64,000 nt of DNA. It comes from Mesorhizobium sp. (GTDB lineage Bacteria > Pseudomonadota > Alphaproteobacteria > Rhizobiales > Rhizobiaceae). Under the pieces are notes generated by a model that did no database searches, had not been told where the DNA came from, and saw nothing but the letters and a program-made list of their open reading frames with translations. The stretch lies in assembly GCA_004020545.1 (NCBI GenBank), contig SAQE01000033.1:1-64000 (forward strand), in the 5' to 3' direction. This document shows positions 29,986 to 41,536 of the stretch, piece by piece. Position 1 is the stretch's first letter; each line of letters starts with the position of its first letter. The position numbers and the translations under genes were made by a program.

Positions 29986-30891
29986 ATGGCGAGACCCGAC
30001 ATCAACCGTTCCGGCGAGATCGAGGTGTTCGTGCGCGTCGTCGAGGCGGGCAGTTTCTCGGCCGCGGCGCGGGAGTTGCGCATGACGCCCTCGGCGGTGA
30101 GCAAGCTGATCGCGCGACTCGAGGCGCGGCTCGGCGCCCGCCTCATCAGCCGCTCGACACGCAAGCTGCAGTTGACGCCGGAGGGGGCTGCCTTCCACGA
30201 CAGCGGAGTGCGAATCCTGGCCGATATGGTGGCGGCCGAGCGCGAAGCGGCGGCGGGTGCCGCACCGCGCGGGCGGCTGAGGATCAACAGCTATGTGCCA
30301 TTCGGCCAGCACCGGCTGATGCCGCTCATGCCGCGCTTTCTCGAACGCTATCCAGAAATCTCGGTCGAGGCCGTGCTGACCGACAGCGTCATCGATCTGA
30401 TGGAAGAGCGCGCCGATATCGCCATCCGCGCCGGGCCCCTGCGCGAGTCACGGCTGGTGGCGCGCAAGCTCGGCCAGAGCCGGATGGTGGTGGTCGCCTC
30501 TCCCGCCTATCTCAAGGCGCGCGGCACGCCGCGGGTACCGGCCGATCTGGTCGGTCACAATCTGCTTGCTTTCGGCTTTGTGCGGCATATCGACCGCCTG
30601 CCATTCGCGAATGCGAAAGGCGCGCCGGTCATGATTCCGATCGCCGGCAACGCGACGGTCAGCGACGGCGAAGCGATGCGGCTGACGACATTGGCAGGAG
30701 CAGGCGTCGCAAGGCTGGCACGCTGGCATGTCGAGCCTGACATCGCCGCCGGGCGGCTTGTGCCGCTGCTGGAGGCGTTCAATCCCGGCGACGAGGAGCC
30801 GACGCATGCTGTCTATGTCGGCCAGGGCAAGCACCTGCCGGCCAGGGTGCGGGCCTTTCTCGATTTTCTCGCGGAGACCGTGCGCCTTTGA
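29986..30891 (+). CDS. LysR-family transcriptional regulator
   Basis: A 301-residue regulator with an N-terminal winged helix-turn-helix (EIEVFVRVVEAGSFSAAARELRMTPSAVSKLIARLE) and a C-terminal periplasmic-binding-protein-like effector domain (GRLRINSYVPFGQHRLMP...). The arrangement is the CrgA/DsdC-like LysR group. It is divergent from the MFS-AKR operon, so it most likely controls it. A shared terminator separates it from the second AKR. The start at 29986 is set by the family N-terminus; no strong ribosome binding site is visible. Confidence 0.93.
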   Translation: MARPDINRSGEIEVFVRVVEAGSFSAAARELRMTPSAVSKLIARLEARLGARLISRSTRKLQLTPEGAAFHDSGVRILADMVAAEREAAAGAAPRGRLRINSYVPFGQHRLMPLMPRFLERYPEISVEAVLTDSVIDLMEERADIAIRAGPLRESRLVARKLGQSRMVVVASPAYLKARGTPRVPADLVGHNLLAFGFVRHIDRLPFANAKGAPVMIPIAGNATVSDGEAMRLTTLAGAGVARLARWHVEPDIAAGRLVPLLEAFNPGDEEPTHAVYVGQGKHLPARVRAFLDFLAETVRL

Positions 30892-30896
30892 AAAGC

Positions 30897-30929
30897 AAAA
30901 GCCGCACGCCCCGAAGGACTCGCGGCTTT
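30897..30929. terminator. Bidirectional terminator between lysR and aldo/keto reductase 2
   Basis: AAAAGCCGC and GCGGCTTTC form a stem around a 16-base loop, with A-run on one side and T-run on the other, between two convergent genes. Confidence 0.65.
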
Positions 30930-30954
30930 CGAAACATCGGCTCGAATCGAGTGA

Positions 30955-32004
30955 TCAGGCCTTCGGCACGAACGGCGCCGGCCGCCGGCCGGCACTCTGC
31001 CGCTCCAGCATCCAGCCGGGATATTCGGCGGGCAGCGCGCTCACCTCGTCGAGCTTGGCAAGATCGTCGGCGTCGAGCTTCAATCCGGTGGCGGCGAGGT
31101 TCTGTTCGAGCTGATCCATGCGGCTCGCACCGATGATGACGCTCATCACGAAAGGCTTGGCCAGCACGTAGCCCAGCGCCACCGTGGCGACGCTGACATC
31201 GTGCTTCCTGGCGATCTCGCGCATGACGGCAACCGCCGCCCAGGCGCGGTCCTCGTTGACCGGCGGGAAGTTGAAATTGGCGCGGCGGCCTTCGCCATTG
31301 CCCGGCGCGCCGGGGCCGTATTTGCCGGAGAGCAGGCCGCCCGCCATCGGCGACCAGACCATCAGGCCGAGCTTTTCCTCGTTGAGCAGCGGCACGATCT
31401 CGCGCTCGAGATCGCGGCCGGCGATCGAGTAGTAGGATTGCACCGTCTCGAAGCGGGCAAAGCCCTTGCGTTCGGCGATGCCGAGCGCCTTGGCGATGCG
31501 CCAGGCCTGCCAGTTGGAGACGCCGACATAGCGGACCTTGCCGGCGGCCACGAGGTCGTCGAGCGCGCGCAGCGTCTCGTCGATCGGCGTCACCATGTCG
31601 GTGCCGTGCAACTGGTAGAGATCGATGTGATCAGTCTGCAGCCGCTCCAGGCTGCCGTCGATCGAATCCATAATGTGGCCACGCGAGGAGCCGCGCTGGT
31701 TGGGGCCTTCGCCCATGACGCCATGCACCTTGGTGGCAATGATGACGTCCGAGCGTTTGACGCCGAGGTCCTTGAGCGACTGGCCGAGCAGCCGCTCGGA
31801 GGCGCCGAAGGAGTAGACGTCGGCGGTGTCGAAGAAATTGACGCCGGCGGCGATCGAGCGGCCAACGATTTCGTTCACGCCCTTCTGGTCGAGGCTGGCG
31901 ATGAGGCCCCATTGGGCATTCTCGCCGGCGGCGCCGAAGGTCATGGTGCCGAGGCAGAGTTCGGAGACGAACATGCCGGTATTGCCAAGCTGATTGTATC
32001 GCAT
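30955..32004 (-). CDS. Aldo/keto reductase (2)
   Basis: A 349-residue TIM-barrel oxidoreductase with Asp/Tyr in NFFDTADVYSFGASERLLG, Lys in VIIATKVHG, His in LYQLHGTD and the cofactor motif MSVIIGASRMDQLEQNL. It belongs to the same broad group as the AKR at 27601-28635, and the two share only scattered identity, so it is not a recent duplicate. The start at 32004 (MRYNQLGNTGMFVSEL) is the family start. Its upstream region contains the dyad AACGGACCGTT at 32049-32059, a possible regulator site. Confidence 0.93.
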   Translation of the reverse strand: MRYNQLGNTGMFVSELCLGTMTFGAAGENAQWGLIASLDQKGVNEIVGRSIAAGVNFFDTADVYSFGASERLLGQSLKDLGVKRSDVIIATKVHGVMGEGPNQRGSSRGHIMDSIDGSLERLQTDHIDLYQLHGTDMVTPIDETLRALDDLVAAGKVRYVGVSNWQAWRIAKALGIAERKGFARFETVQSYYSIAGRDLEREIVPLLNEEKLGLMVWSPMAGGLLSGKYGPGAPGNGEGRRANFNFPPVNEDRAWAAVAVMREIARKHDVSVATVALGYVLAKPFVMSVIIGASRMDQLEQNLAATGLKLDADDLAKLDEVSALPAEYPGWMLERQSAGRRPAPFVPKA

Positions 32005-32048
32005 GGTGGGCTTTCCCGAGGAGTGTTGAATGACATGAGGGAAATAGG

Positions 32049-32059
32049 AACGGACCGTT
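32049..32059. promoter_or_regulatory. Possible operator upstream of aldo/keto reductase 2
   Basis: AACGG-A-CCGTT is an odd-length perfect palindrome 45 bases upstream of the AKR2 start, where a promoter is expected. No regulator gene for it is obvious next to it. Confidence 0.3.
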
Positions 32060-32143
32060 TCGTTTCAAGCGCTGGCGCAATCGTTACCGGTCTATTGGCC
32101 GGTCCGATAACGAGATCGTGACAGGAAAGTCGCGTGGAGCGAT

Positions 32144-32809
32144 CTAGACCCGACTGCCGAAGATCGCCGAGCCGACCCTGACGCTCGTCGCGCCGAAGGC
32201 GACCGCCGTCTCGTAGTCGCCGGACATGCCCATCGAGAGCCTTGTCACGCCGGCCTCGTTGCTGAGCTTTTCCAGCAGCGCGAAATGCGGGCCGGGATTC
32301 TCGTCGGCCGGCGGAATGCACATCAAGCCTTCGATGGCGAGGCCGTGCATCTCGCGGCAGCGCTTGACGAAGGCGACGGCCTCACGCGGCTCGATGCCGG
32401 CCTTTTGCGGCTCGGAGCCGGTGTTGACCTGGACGTAGAGCCTCGGCGTCCGGCCTTGCCTGGCGATCTCCTTGGCAAGCTCGGCGGCGATTTTCTCGCG
32501 GTCGACCGTCTCGATGACGTCGAAAAGCGCTACCGCTTCCTTGGCCTTGTTGGATTGCAGCGGGCCGATCAGGTGGAGCTCGATGCCGGGAAATGCTTCC
32601 TTGAGCGCCGGCCATTTACCCTGGGCTTCCTGCACGCGGTTCTCGCCGAAAACGCGCTGGCCGGCTTCCAGAACGGGCCGGATCTCGTCGGCCGAAAAGG
32701 TCTTGGACACAGCGACCAGCGTGACGGCGCCAGGCTCGCGCTTTGCTTCGCGTTCGGCGCCCGCAATCCTCGCCTTGACCGCGAGAAGCTGTTCGACGGC
32801 ACTCGTCAT
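32144..32809 (-). CDS. YggS-family PLP homeostasis protein
   Basis: A 221-residue alanine-racemase-fold protein that binds pyridoxal phosphate without known catalysis and balances the cellular PLP pool (YggS/PROSC). The PLP lysine is in TLVAVSKTFSADEI. Other signatures are GENRVQEAQGKW, LHLIGPLQSNKAK and LSMGMSGDYETAVAFGATSVRVGSAIFG. ATG 32809 is preferred over ATG 32815 because the ribosome binding site AGGA is seven bases from the former and only one base from the latter. It is divergent from leuS. Confidence 0.92.
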   Translation of the reverse strand: MTSAVEQLLAVKARIAGAEREAKREPGAVTLVAVSKTFSADEIRPVLEAGQRVFGENRVQEAQGKWPALKEAFPGIELHLIGPLQSNKAKEAVALFDVIETVDREKIAAELAKEIARQGRTPRLYVQVNTGSEPQKAGIEPREAVAFVKRCREMHGLAIEGLMCIPPADENPGPHFALLEKLSNEAGVTRLSMGMSGDYETAVAFGATSVRVGSAIFGSRV

Positions 32810-32954
32810 GCCCATATCCTGCCTATAGTTTAGCGCCGACGCCGGATCGCCACAGTTGACGGGTCCGGCAATCCATGGTGAACACCGCGACGACATTTCT
32901 CGGCTGCCGGCCTTTTCCGGCGCCGCGTATCCGCTTTTAAGTGAAAAACATCCG

Positions 32955-35568
<2,614 letters not shown>

Positions 35569-35582
<14 letters not shown>

Positions 35583-36150
35583 TCCGGAAAAGTCAGAAGC
35601 GGGACGCCTCTTCGGCCGCGTTGCGGTCTGCTGCCTGCTCGCCTCGCTGGCGCTGGTCTCGGCCTGCACGGTACGGCCGCTCTACTCCAGCGCGCCGCTG
35701 ACAACCGGCTCGCAGGTCGGCGCCGCCGCCGAACTGGCATCGATCTCGATCAAGCCGGTCGGCACGCGCTACGCCCAGCAGGTGCGCAACAATCTGATCT
35801 TCGCTTTCGGCCAAGGCTCGGGCGAGCCGGCATCGCCGGCCTACACGCTCGACCTCGGCGTCACCGAGCTGGTCGAGTCTGCGGCCATCGTCCAGGTGCA
35901 GACCGAAGAGGACGAGCCGACGGCGGGCACCGTTACGCTGACGGCCAATTATGTGCTCAGGGATGCGGCGACCGGCACGGTGGTGGCTGTCGGCAAGCGC
36001 TCGATCCCGTCGTCCTTCGACCGGCCGCGCCAGGAGTTCGCGGCCTACCGGGCGCAGATCGACGCAGAGAACCGCGCCGCCCGCGAACTCGCCGATCTGC
36101 TCAGGCTGGCGATCGCCCAAGACCTGGCCAAGCACGGCAAGAAGGCCTGA
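35569..36150 (+). CDS. lptE: LPS-assembly lipoprotein LptE-like
   Basis: A 193-residue lipoprotein precursor. A hydrophobic signal ends in the lipobox VSAC (Cys33). The mature part begins [11 protein letters not shown] and has the LptE-like pattern of alternating beta strands, with TLDLGVTEL and [15 protein letters not shown]. LptE plugs the outer-membrane LptD barrel during LPS export. Position directly after leuS with a 14-base overlap supports the call, since leuS-lptE synteny is widespread. The usual third gene, holA, does not follow; a terminator does. Confidence 0.85.
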
Positions 36151-36153
36151 GGC

Positions 36154-36181
36154 GTGTTGATATTCAGGTGAGGCCGGCCTG
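36154..36181. repeat. Half copy of short palindrome class E (E2)
   Basis: GTGTTGATATTCAGGTGAGG then CCGGCCTG matches the reverse of E1 at 20509-20548, but only one arm plus the centre is kept. It starts three bases after the lptE stop. Confidence 0.5.
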
Positions 36182-36194
36182 CAAATGCAAATGA

Positions 36195-36220
36195 AAAAGG
36201 CCGGTCACCCGGCCTTTTCT
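36195..36220. terminator. Bidirectional terminator between lptE and the aldolase gene
   Basis: AAAAGGCCGG-TCAC-CCGGCCTTTT is a perfect 10-bp stem with a 4-base loop and T-runs in both directions, between convergent genes. Confidence 0.9.
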
Positions 36221-36240
36221 GTTTCTGACGCGAAACGGTA

Positions 36241-36897
36241 TCAGCCGATTTTCTGGCCAGTCTTGGCCCAGTCGGCGAGGAAGGCGGCAAGGCCCTTGTC
36301 GGTCAGCGGATGATTGACCAGCGCCTTCAGCGTCGCCGGCGGCGCGGTCACGACATCGGCGCCGATCAGCGCGGCCTGCTTGACGTGGTTCACGGTACGC
36401 ACCGAAGCCGTCAGGATCTCGGTCTTGAAATCGTAATTGTCGTAGATGGTGCGGATTTCGGAGATCAGCTCCATGCCGTCAGAGCCGGTGTCGTCGATGC
36501 GGCCGACGAAGGGCGAGATGAAGGAGGCGCCGGCCTTGGCGGCGAGCAGCGCCTGATTGGCCGAGAAGCAGAGCGTGACATTGACCATGCGGTTCATCTC
36601 GGTGCGGATCGTCTTGCAGGCCTTCAGGCCGTCCAGCGTCAGCGGCACCTTGATGCAGACATTCGGCGCGATCTTGGCCAGCACCTCGGCCTCCGCCATC
36701 ATGTCCTTGAACTCGGTGGCCACCACCTCGGCCGAGACCGGGCCTTCGACGATGTCGCAGATCTGCTTCGTGACCTCGGCGATCTTGCCGCCCGATTTCA
36801 GGATGAGAGACGGATTGGTGGTGACTCCGTCGAGCAGCCCGAGATCGTTCAGTTCCTTGATCTCCTTGATGTCGGCGGTGTCGACAAAAAACTTCAT
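36241..36897 (-). CDS. fsa: Fructose-6-phosphate aldolase / transaldolase-like protein
   Basis: A 218-residue class I aldolase of the small transaldolase family (FSA/TalC type). Signatures: [30 protein letters not shown], and the Schiff-base lysine in [11 protein letters not shown]. Also [28 protein letters not shown]. Members either split fructose 6-phosphate or act as transaldolase in the pentose-phosphate pathway; sequence alone does not separate the two, and rhizobial copies are often annotated tal. AGGAG lies upstream of ATG 36897. It is divergent from priA. Confidence 0.92.
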   Translation of the reverse strand: MKFFVDTADIKEIKELNDLGLLDGVTTNPSLILKSGGKIAEVTKQICDIVEGPVSAEVVATEFKDMMAEAEVLAKIAPNVCIKVPLTLDGLKACKTIRTEMNRMVNVTLCFSANQALLAAKAGASFISPFVGRIDDTGSDGMELISEIRTIYDNYDFKTEILTASVRTVNHVKQAALIGADVVTAPPATLKALVNHPLTDKGLAAFLADWAKTGQKIG

Positions 36898-36986
36898 AGC
36901 GGTCTCCTGAGGATTTTCATGTGCATGGCATGCACCTTGGGGGTCACCCTTTGCTCTAGACCAAAGTCGGGGCAAGGTCACGCCTG

Positions 36987-39170
36987 ATGACGGAAGATTC
37001 GCCCTTTGCCGCGGCCGCACCCGTGCTGGTGCCGATGCCGGCCGAACGGCCCTATACCTATGCTGTGCCGCCAGGCATGCGCGTGGTGCCGGGCTCGATC
37101 GTGCGCGTGCCGCTGGGTCCTCGGCAGGTCGCCGGCATCGTCTGGGACGGCGCCGTCGAAACGGTCGATCCGAAGAAGCTGCGGCCGATCGAGGAAGTCT
37201 TCGACTGCCCGCCGATCGACCGGGCGATGCGCCGCTTCGTCGACTGGATCGCGCACTACACGCTGTCGGCCCCCGGCATGGTGGCGCGCATGCTGCTCAG
37301 GGCGCCGGAAGCGTTCGATCCGGAGCCCTGGATCGAAGGGCTGCAGCGCACCCTCGCGGAGCCCGATCGATTGACCGATGCCCGGCGGCGCGTGCTGGAG
37401 ACGGCCGAAGGCGGGCTCGCCTGGACGCGTTCCGGGCTGGCGCATGCGGCGGGCGTCTCCTCGACCGTCATCGACGGCTTAAGGGCTCAAGGCGTGTTCG
37501 AGACGGTGATGATCCCGCCAAGGCCGGTGGTGGCGGCGCCCGATCCCGGCCACGCCGTGCCGGAATTGATGCCGGACCAGAGGGCCGCCGGCGAGAAGTT
37601 GCGTAACGCCATCGCGGCCGACGCCTTCAACGTCACCCTGCTCGACGGCGTCACCGGATCGGGCAAGACCGAGGTCTATTTCGAGGCGGTGGCGGCGGCG
37701 CTCGACAAGGGCAGGCAGGTGCTGATCCTGCTGCCGGAGATCGCGCTCACCCATGCCTTTCTCGAACGTTTCCAGGATCGGTTCGGCGCCAAGCCGGCGG
37801 AGTGGCATTCGGACCTGCCGCCGAGGATGCGCGAACGCGTCTGGCGGCAGGTGGCCGAAGGCGGCGTGCGCGTCGTCGCCGGGGCGCGCTCGGCGCTGTT
37901 CCTGCCGTTCAAGGACCTCGGCCTGATCGTCGTCGACGAGGAGCACGACCCCGCCTACAAGCAGGAGGACCGCGTCTTCTACAATGCCCGCGACATGGCG
38001 GTGGTACGCGGCCATATAGGGGCCTTCCCAGTCGTGCTCGCTTCGGCGACACCGTCAGTCGAGAGCAGGGTGAACGCCAGCCAGGGCCGGTACGACAGGG
38101 CGGTGCTGTCGTCGCGCTTCGCCGAGGCGGCGCTTCCTGACCTGAAATCGATCGACATGCGGCGCGCGCCGCCAGCGCGCGGCGGCTTCCTGTCGCCTCT
38201 CCTTCTGGAGCAGATGCGGCGCACGCTGGAGAAAAAAGAGCAGTCGCTGCTCTTTCTCAACCGGCGCGGCTATGCGCCGCTGACGCTCTGCCGCGTTTGC
38301 GGCCATCGCTTCGGCTGCCCGGTGTGCTCGGCCTGGCTGGTCGAGCACCGCTTTCGCGGCCAGCTCGTCTGCCATCATTGCGGGCACAACGAGCGGCGGC
38401 CGGAAGCCTGCCCGGAATGCGGCACGCTCGACCATCTCGTGGCCTGCGGTCCAGGCGTCGAGCGCATCGCCGAGGAGGTGGTGGCGCATTTCCCGGAGGC
38501 GCGCACCATCATCTTGTCGTCCGATCTGCTCGGCGGCGTGCGCCGGCTGCGGCTCGAACTGGAGGCCGTCGCCAATGGCGAGGCCGACATCGTCATCGGC
38601 ACGCAGCTCGTCGCCAAGGGCCACAATTTTCCCTGCATGACGCTGGTCGGCGTGGTCGATGCCGATCTCGGCCTTGCCAATGGCGACCCGCGCGCGGCCG
38701 AGCGCACCTTCCAGTTGCTCAGCCAGGTGACGGGCCGCGCCGGGCGCACCGGCAAGAAGAGCCTCGGCCTGCTGCAAACCTACCAGCCGGACCATCCGGT
38801 GATGCGGGCGATCGTGTCGGGCGATTCGGAAGCTTTTTACGAGCGCGAGATCGCCGAGCGCGAGCGGGCGGCGCTGCCGCCGTTCGGCCGGCTGGCCGGC
38901 ATCATCGTCAGCGCCGCGACGCGGGGCGAAGCCGAAACCCATGCGCGAGGATTGAGACGAGCGGCACCGCAAGCCTCCGATCTCTTCGTGCTCGGGCCGG
39001 CCGAGGCGCCGCTGTCGCTGATCGGCGGCCGCCACCGTTTCCGCCTCCTGGTGCAGGGCGAGCGGCGCGCCGACATGCAGGGTTTCATACGCGCCATGCT
39101 AGCGGACGGGCCGAAGCTGCGCGGCTCGGTTCGCGTGCAAGTCGACATCGACCCGCAGAGCTTTCTGTGA
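36987..39170 (+). CDS. priA: Primosomal replication protein N' (PriA helicase)
   Basis: A 727-residue superfamily-2 helicase that restarts stalled forks. It has an N-terminal 3'-DNA-binding domain, Walker [13 protein letters not shown] near residue 219, Walker [15 protein letters not shown] near 315, and eight zinc-binding cysteines in [13 protein letters not shown] and [18 protein letters not shown]. Motifs V/VI follow as [12 protein letters not shown] and [11 protein letters not shown]. Length is typical. The F1 ATP synthase operon follows a few genes later. Confidence 0.96.
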   Translation: MTEDSPFAAAAPVLVPMPAERPYTYAVPPGMRVVPGSIVRVPLGPRQVAGIVWDGAVETVDPKKLRPIEEVFDCPPIDRAMRRFVDWIAHYTLSAPGMVARMLLRAPEAFDPEPWIEGLQRTLAEPDRLTDARRRVLETAEGGLAWTRSGLAHAAGVSSTVIDGLRAQGVFETVMIPPRPVVAAPDPGHAVPELMPDQRAAGEKLRNAIAADAFNVTLLDGVTGSGKTEVYFEAVAAALDKGRQVLILLPEIALTHAFLERFQDRFGAKPAEWHSDLPPRMRERVWRQVAEGGVRVVAGARSALFLPFKDLGLIVVDEEHDPAYKQEDRVFYNARDMAVVRGHIGAFPVVLASATPSVESRVNASQGRYDRAVLSSRFAEAALPDLKSIDMRRAPPARGGFLSPLLLEQMRRTLEKKEQSLLFLNRRGYAPLTLCRVCGHRFGCPVCSAWLVEHRFRGQLVCHHCGHNERRPEACPECGTLDHLVACGPGVERIAEEVVAHFPEARTIILSSDLLGGVRRLRLELEAVANGEADIVIGTQLVAKGHNFPCMTLVGVVDADLGLANGDPRAAERTFQLLSQVTGRAGRTGKKSLGLLQTYQPDHPVMRAIVSGDSEAFYEREIAERERAALPPFGRLAGIIVSAATRGEAETHARGLRRAAPQASDLFVLGPAEAPLSLIGGRHRFRLLVQGERRADMQGFIRAMLADGPKLRGSVRVQVDIDPQSFL

Positions 39171-39176
39171 GGGAAG

Positions 39177-39377
39177 TCAGCTGTCCTGCCTGTTCGTGCT
39201 ATCCAGTTTGAGAAATTGCGGAAATTCGTCTGGATACAAACGACGTGCGTCCTCGATCGATATCACCATAGCCACTGGTCGTCCCCGCTTAGTGATCGTT
39301 GTCGGGTTGCCCTTGCCAGCTTCGCGGACCAATGCGCACAGCTGGTCTCGCGCGTTGCTGCTTGCCGTGGTTCTCAT
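39177..39377 (-). CDS. Phd/YefM-type antitoxin, apparently without a toxin partner
   Basis: A 66-residue protein with the Phd/YefM N-terminal dimer and DNA-binding fold: MRTTASSNARDQLCALVREA followed by PTTITKRGRPVAMVISIEDARRL. These proteins neutralise a Doc, YoeB or VapC-like toxin and repress their own promoter. A toxin would be expected directly downstream, but only six bases separate this stop from the convergent priA stop. The C-terminal toxin-binding tail (YPDEFPQFLKLDSTNRQDS) is short. It looks like an orphan or relic, or it acts in trans. Confidence 0.8.
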   Translation of the reverse strand: MRTTASSNARDQLCALVREAGKGNPTTITKRGRPVAMVISIEDARRLYPDEFPQFLKLDSTNRQDS

Positions 39378-39439
39378 TTATCGCGCTCGCTATCATTCTC
39401 TAAATGTACCGTGAAATGTCTGGAAGAAGAGGTACGGCT

Positions 39440-40135
39440 TTGAAAACCCTTGGCCTGCTCGGCGGCATGAGCTGGGAATCGACGGCGATCTACTACCGCC
39501 TTCTCAACGAGATCGTTCGTGAGCGGGTCGGCGGCCTGCATTCGGCGAAGCTGCTTTTATATTCGTTCGATTTCGCGGAGATCGCGGAACGCCAGCATGC
39601 CGGCGACTGGGAAGGCGCGGGCGTCCTTCTCGTCGAGGCGGCACGCGGATTGGAGGCGGCCGGCGCGCAAGGCCTGGTGATCTGCACCAACACCATGCAC
39701 AAGCTCGCCGACGAGGTGCAGGCGGCGGTATCGATCCCGCTTATCCACATTGCCGATGCCACGGCGCGCGCTGTCGTGCATGCCGGTGTGAAGCGCCCTG
39801 CACTGCTCGCGACGCGCTTCACCATGGAGCAGGATTTCTACAAGGGACGGCTCGCCGATAAATACGGGCTGCAGCCGGTGGTGCCCGACCAGGCCGGCCG
39901 CGACATGGTGCATCGGGTCATCTACGACGAACTCTGCCAAGGCGTCGTCAGCGAACCATCGAAAGCGGCCTATGTCGATGAGATCGCCCGCATGCGGCGC
40001 GAGGAGACCGTGGACAGCGTGATCATGGGCTGCACGGAGATCACCATGCTGATCGGCCAGGGCGATTTCGACATTCCGGTGTTCGATACCACGCGCATCC
40101 ATGCCGAGGCCGCGGTCGACTTCGCGCTGTCTTGA
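39440..40135 (+). CDS. Aspartate/glutamate racemase family protein
   Basis: A 231-residue cofactor-independent racemase. Both catalytic cysteines are present: CTNTMHK (about residue 82) and MGCTEITML (about residue 197). The N-terminus MKTLGLLGGMSWESTAIYYR is diagnostic. The start is TTG at 39440, supported by GAAGAGG seven bases upstream and by the family N-terminus; the ATGs upstream lack a ribosome binding site. It could racemise aspartate or a related amino acid. It is divergent from the Phd-type antitoxin. Confidence 0.9.
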   Translation: MKTLGLLGGMSWESTAIYYRLLNEIVRERVGGLHSAKLLLYSFDFAEIAERQHAGDWEGAGVLLVEAARGLEAAGAQGLVICTNTMHKLADEVQAAVSIPLIHIADATARAVVHAGVKRPALLATRFTMEQDFYKGRLADKYGLQPVVPDQAGRDMVHRVIYDELCQGVVSEPSKAAYVDEIARMRREETVDSVIMGCTEITMLIGQGDFDIPVFDTTRIHAEAAVDFALS

Positions 40136-40230
40136 TACGTTCTTTCTAAAGTACCGGCCGCCATCTGGCGTGCGATTTTTCCTCCGCTAGAATGCCGGCA
40201 ATTTAAAACAAGAATTTACGAGGGGATCAG

Positions 40231-40626
40231 ATGGACTTCGCGTTTCCGTGGCCCGCGAGCCAGGGCGAGTGGCTGGCATGGTCGAGCGCTGTTGTCACCT
40301 TGCTCATCGGCCTGTTGCTGTTCCTGGCGCCGAATCTCGCCTTCCGCATCCTGCGCCTGCAGGCGAAGCCCGAGAAAGCGGCGGCGATCGCCGAAGGGCG
40401 CGGCCGCATGTCGGGCTTCTATCTCGGCGTCAGCCTGAGCTGCATCCTGCTCGCGCAGCCGCTGCTCTACATGGCGCTCGGCTTCTCATGGCTGTTCACT
40501 GCTTTCGGCCGGCTTTTGTCGATGATGTCCGACGGCGCCAACACTCCTTTCAACTGGGCTTCCATCGTGGTTGAATTGGCGCTGGCGGCGCTGCCGCTGG
40601 CCTTTGCCTTCGGCTTCGTGCCGTGA
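40231..40626 (+). CDS. Small four-helix membrane protein, unknown function (DUF4345-like)
   Basis: A 131-residue protein with four predicted membrane helices: WSSAVVTLLIGLLLFLAP, a segment around GFYLGVSLSCILLAQPLLYM, one near ALGFSWLFTAFGRLLSMM, and VVELALAALPLAFAFGFV. The pattern with a polar loop containing EGRGRMSGFYLG resembles DUF4345 proteins, but I am not certain. GAGGGGA lies upstream of the ATG. It ends nine bases before repeat C2. Confidence 0.65.
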   Translation: MDFAFPWPASQGEWLAWSSAVVTLLIGLLLFLAPNLAFRILRLQAKPEKAAAIAEGRGRMSGFYLGVSLSCILLAQPLLYMALGFSWLFTAFGRLLSMMSDGANTPFNWASIVVELALAALPLAFAFGFVP

Positions 40627-40634
40627 ATTCGTGA

Positions 40635-40740
40635 CTAAAGCGCGTCGCGCCGGAACGGATTCAGGCGAGCGCTTTGGTCCTTGTTTTGATGCATGTCGTT
40701 TTCCCAAAACCGCCGCACACTTTTGAGCGACATGCATTAA
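40635..40740. repeat. Intergenic repeat class C (copy C2)
   Basis: A 106-bp element, TAAAGCGCGTCGCGC to GCGACATGCATTAA, about 80 percent identical to C1 at 17537-17643, with the inverted pair GCATGTCG and CGACATGC and the core AAAACCGCCGCACACTTTT. The remainder of the gap to atpH (40741-40975) must hold the atp operon promoter; TTGCGG at 40811 followed by GCTAGA is a weak candidate. Confidence 0.8.
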
Positions 40741-40975
40741 TCCGGCGCTTCAGCTTGGCCTTCGCCGCCTGATGCGACAAAAGTGCCTGAAAACCATGCC
40801 GGACGATGCATTGCGGTCTTAAAAGGCCTGTGCTAGACGGCAATCGACTTTCGGCCGGGGATAGCGGAAGCCGCGCCTCCGTGCTTGGAAAAATCGCAGT
40901 AAGGTCAAAGATTTAGCCAGAGTTTTTGCTCGCGCCAACAATCTGCGGCCTGTCAGACAAGAGAAAAGACGGTCC

Positions 40976-41536
40976 GTGGCCCAATCGTCATCGCCAATCT
41001 CAGCTGTCGCAGAACGCTATGCAGGCTCCCTGTTCGAGCTTGCGCTGCAGGAAAATTCTGTCGCCAAGGCCGAGGCCGACCTCAATGATTTCGAAGCGAT
41101 GCTCAACGCCAGCGCCGACCTCACCCGGCTGATCAACAGCCCGGTGTTCTCCAGCGAGGATCAAGCCAAGGCGATCGGCGCGATCATCGCCAAGGCCAAG
41201 ATCACCGGCCTCGTCGGCAACTTCCTGCGCGTCGTCGCCAAGAACCGCCGCCTGTTCGCCGTGCCCGGCATGATCAAGGCGTTCCGCCAGATCGCCGCCG
41301 ACCATCGCGGCGAGGCGTCCGCCGAAGTCATCTCGGCGCATGCGCTGACGGCCGCGCAACAGACCGAGCTCAAGGCGACGCTGAAGGGCATCGCCGGCAA
41401 GGACGTGGCCATCGCCATGACCGTCGACCCGTCGCTGCTCGGCGGCCTGATCGTCAAGATGGGCTCGCGCCAGATCGATACGTCGCTCAAAACCAAACTC
41501 AATTCGCTCAAGCTTGCACTGAAAGAGGTCGGCTGA
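40976..41536 (+). CDS. atpH: ATP synthase F1 delta subunit
   Basis: A 186-residue stator subunit (OSCP homologue) linking F1 to the peripheral stalk. Signatures: [18 protein letters not shown] at the N-terminus and [28 protein letters not shown] at the C-terminus. It starts with GTG at 40976. It opens the five-gene F1 operon; the Fo genes lie elsewhere, as is usual in alphaproteobacteria. Its TGA overlaps the atpA ATG as TGATG. Confidence 0.96.
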   Translation: MAQSSSPISAVAERYAGSLFELALQENSVAKAEADLNDFEAMLNASADLTRLINSPVFSSEDQAKAIGAIIAKAKITGLVGNFLRVVAKNRRLFAVPGMIKAFRQIAADHRGEASAEVISAHALTAAQQTELKATLKGIAGKDVAIAMTVDPSLLGGLIVKMGSRQIDTSLKTKLNSLKLALKEVG

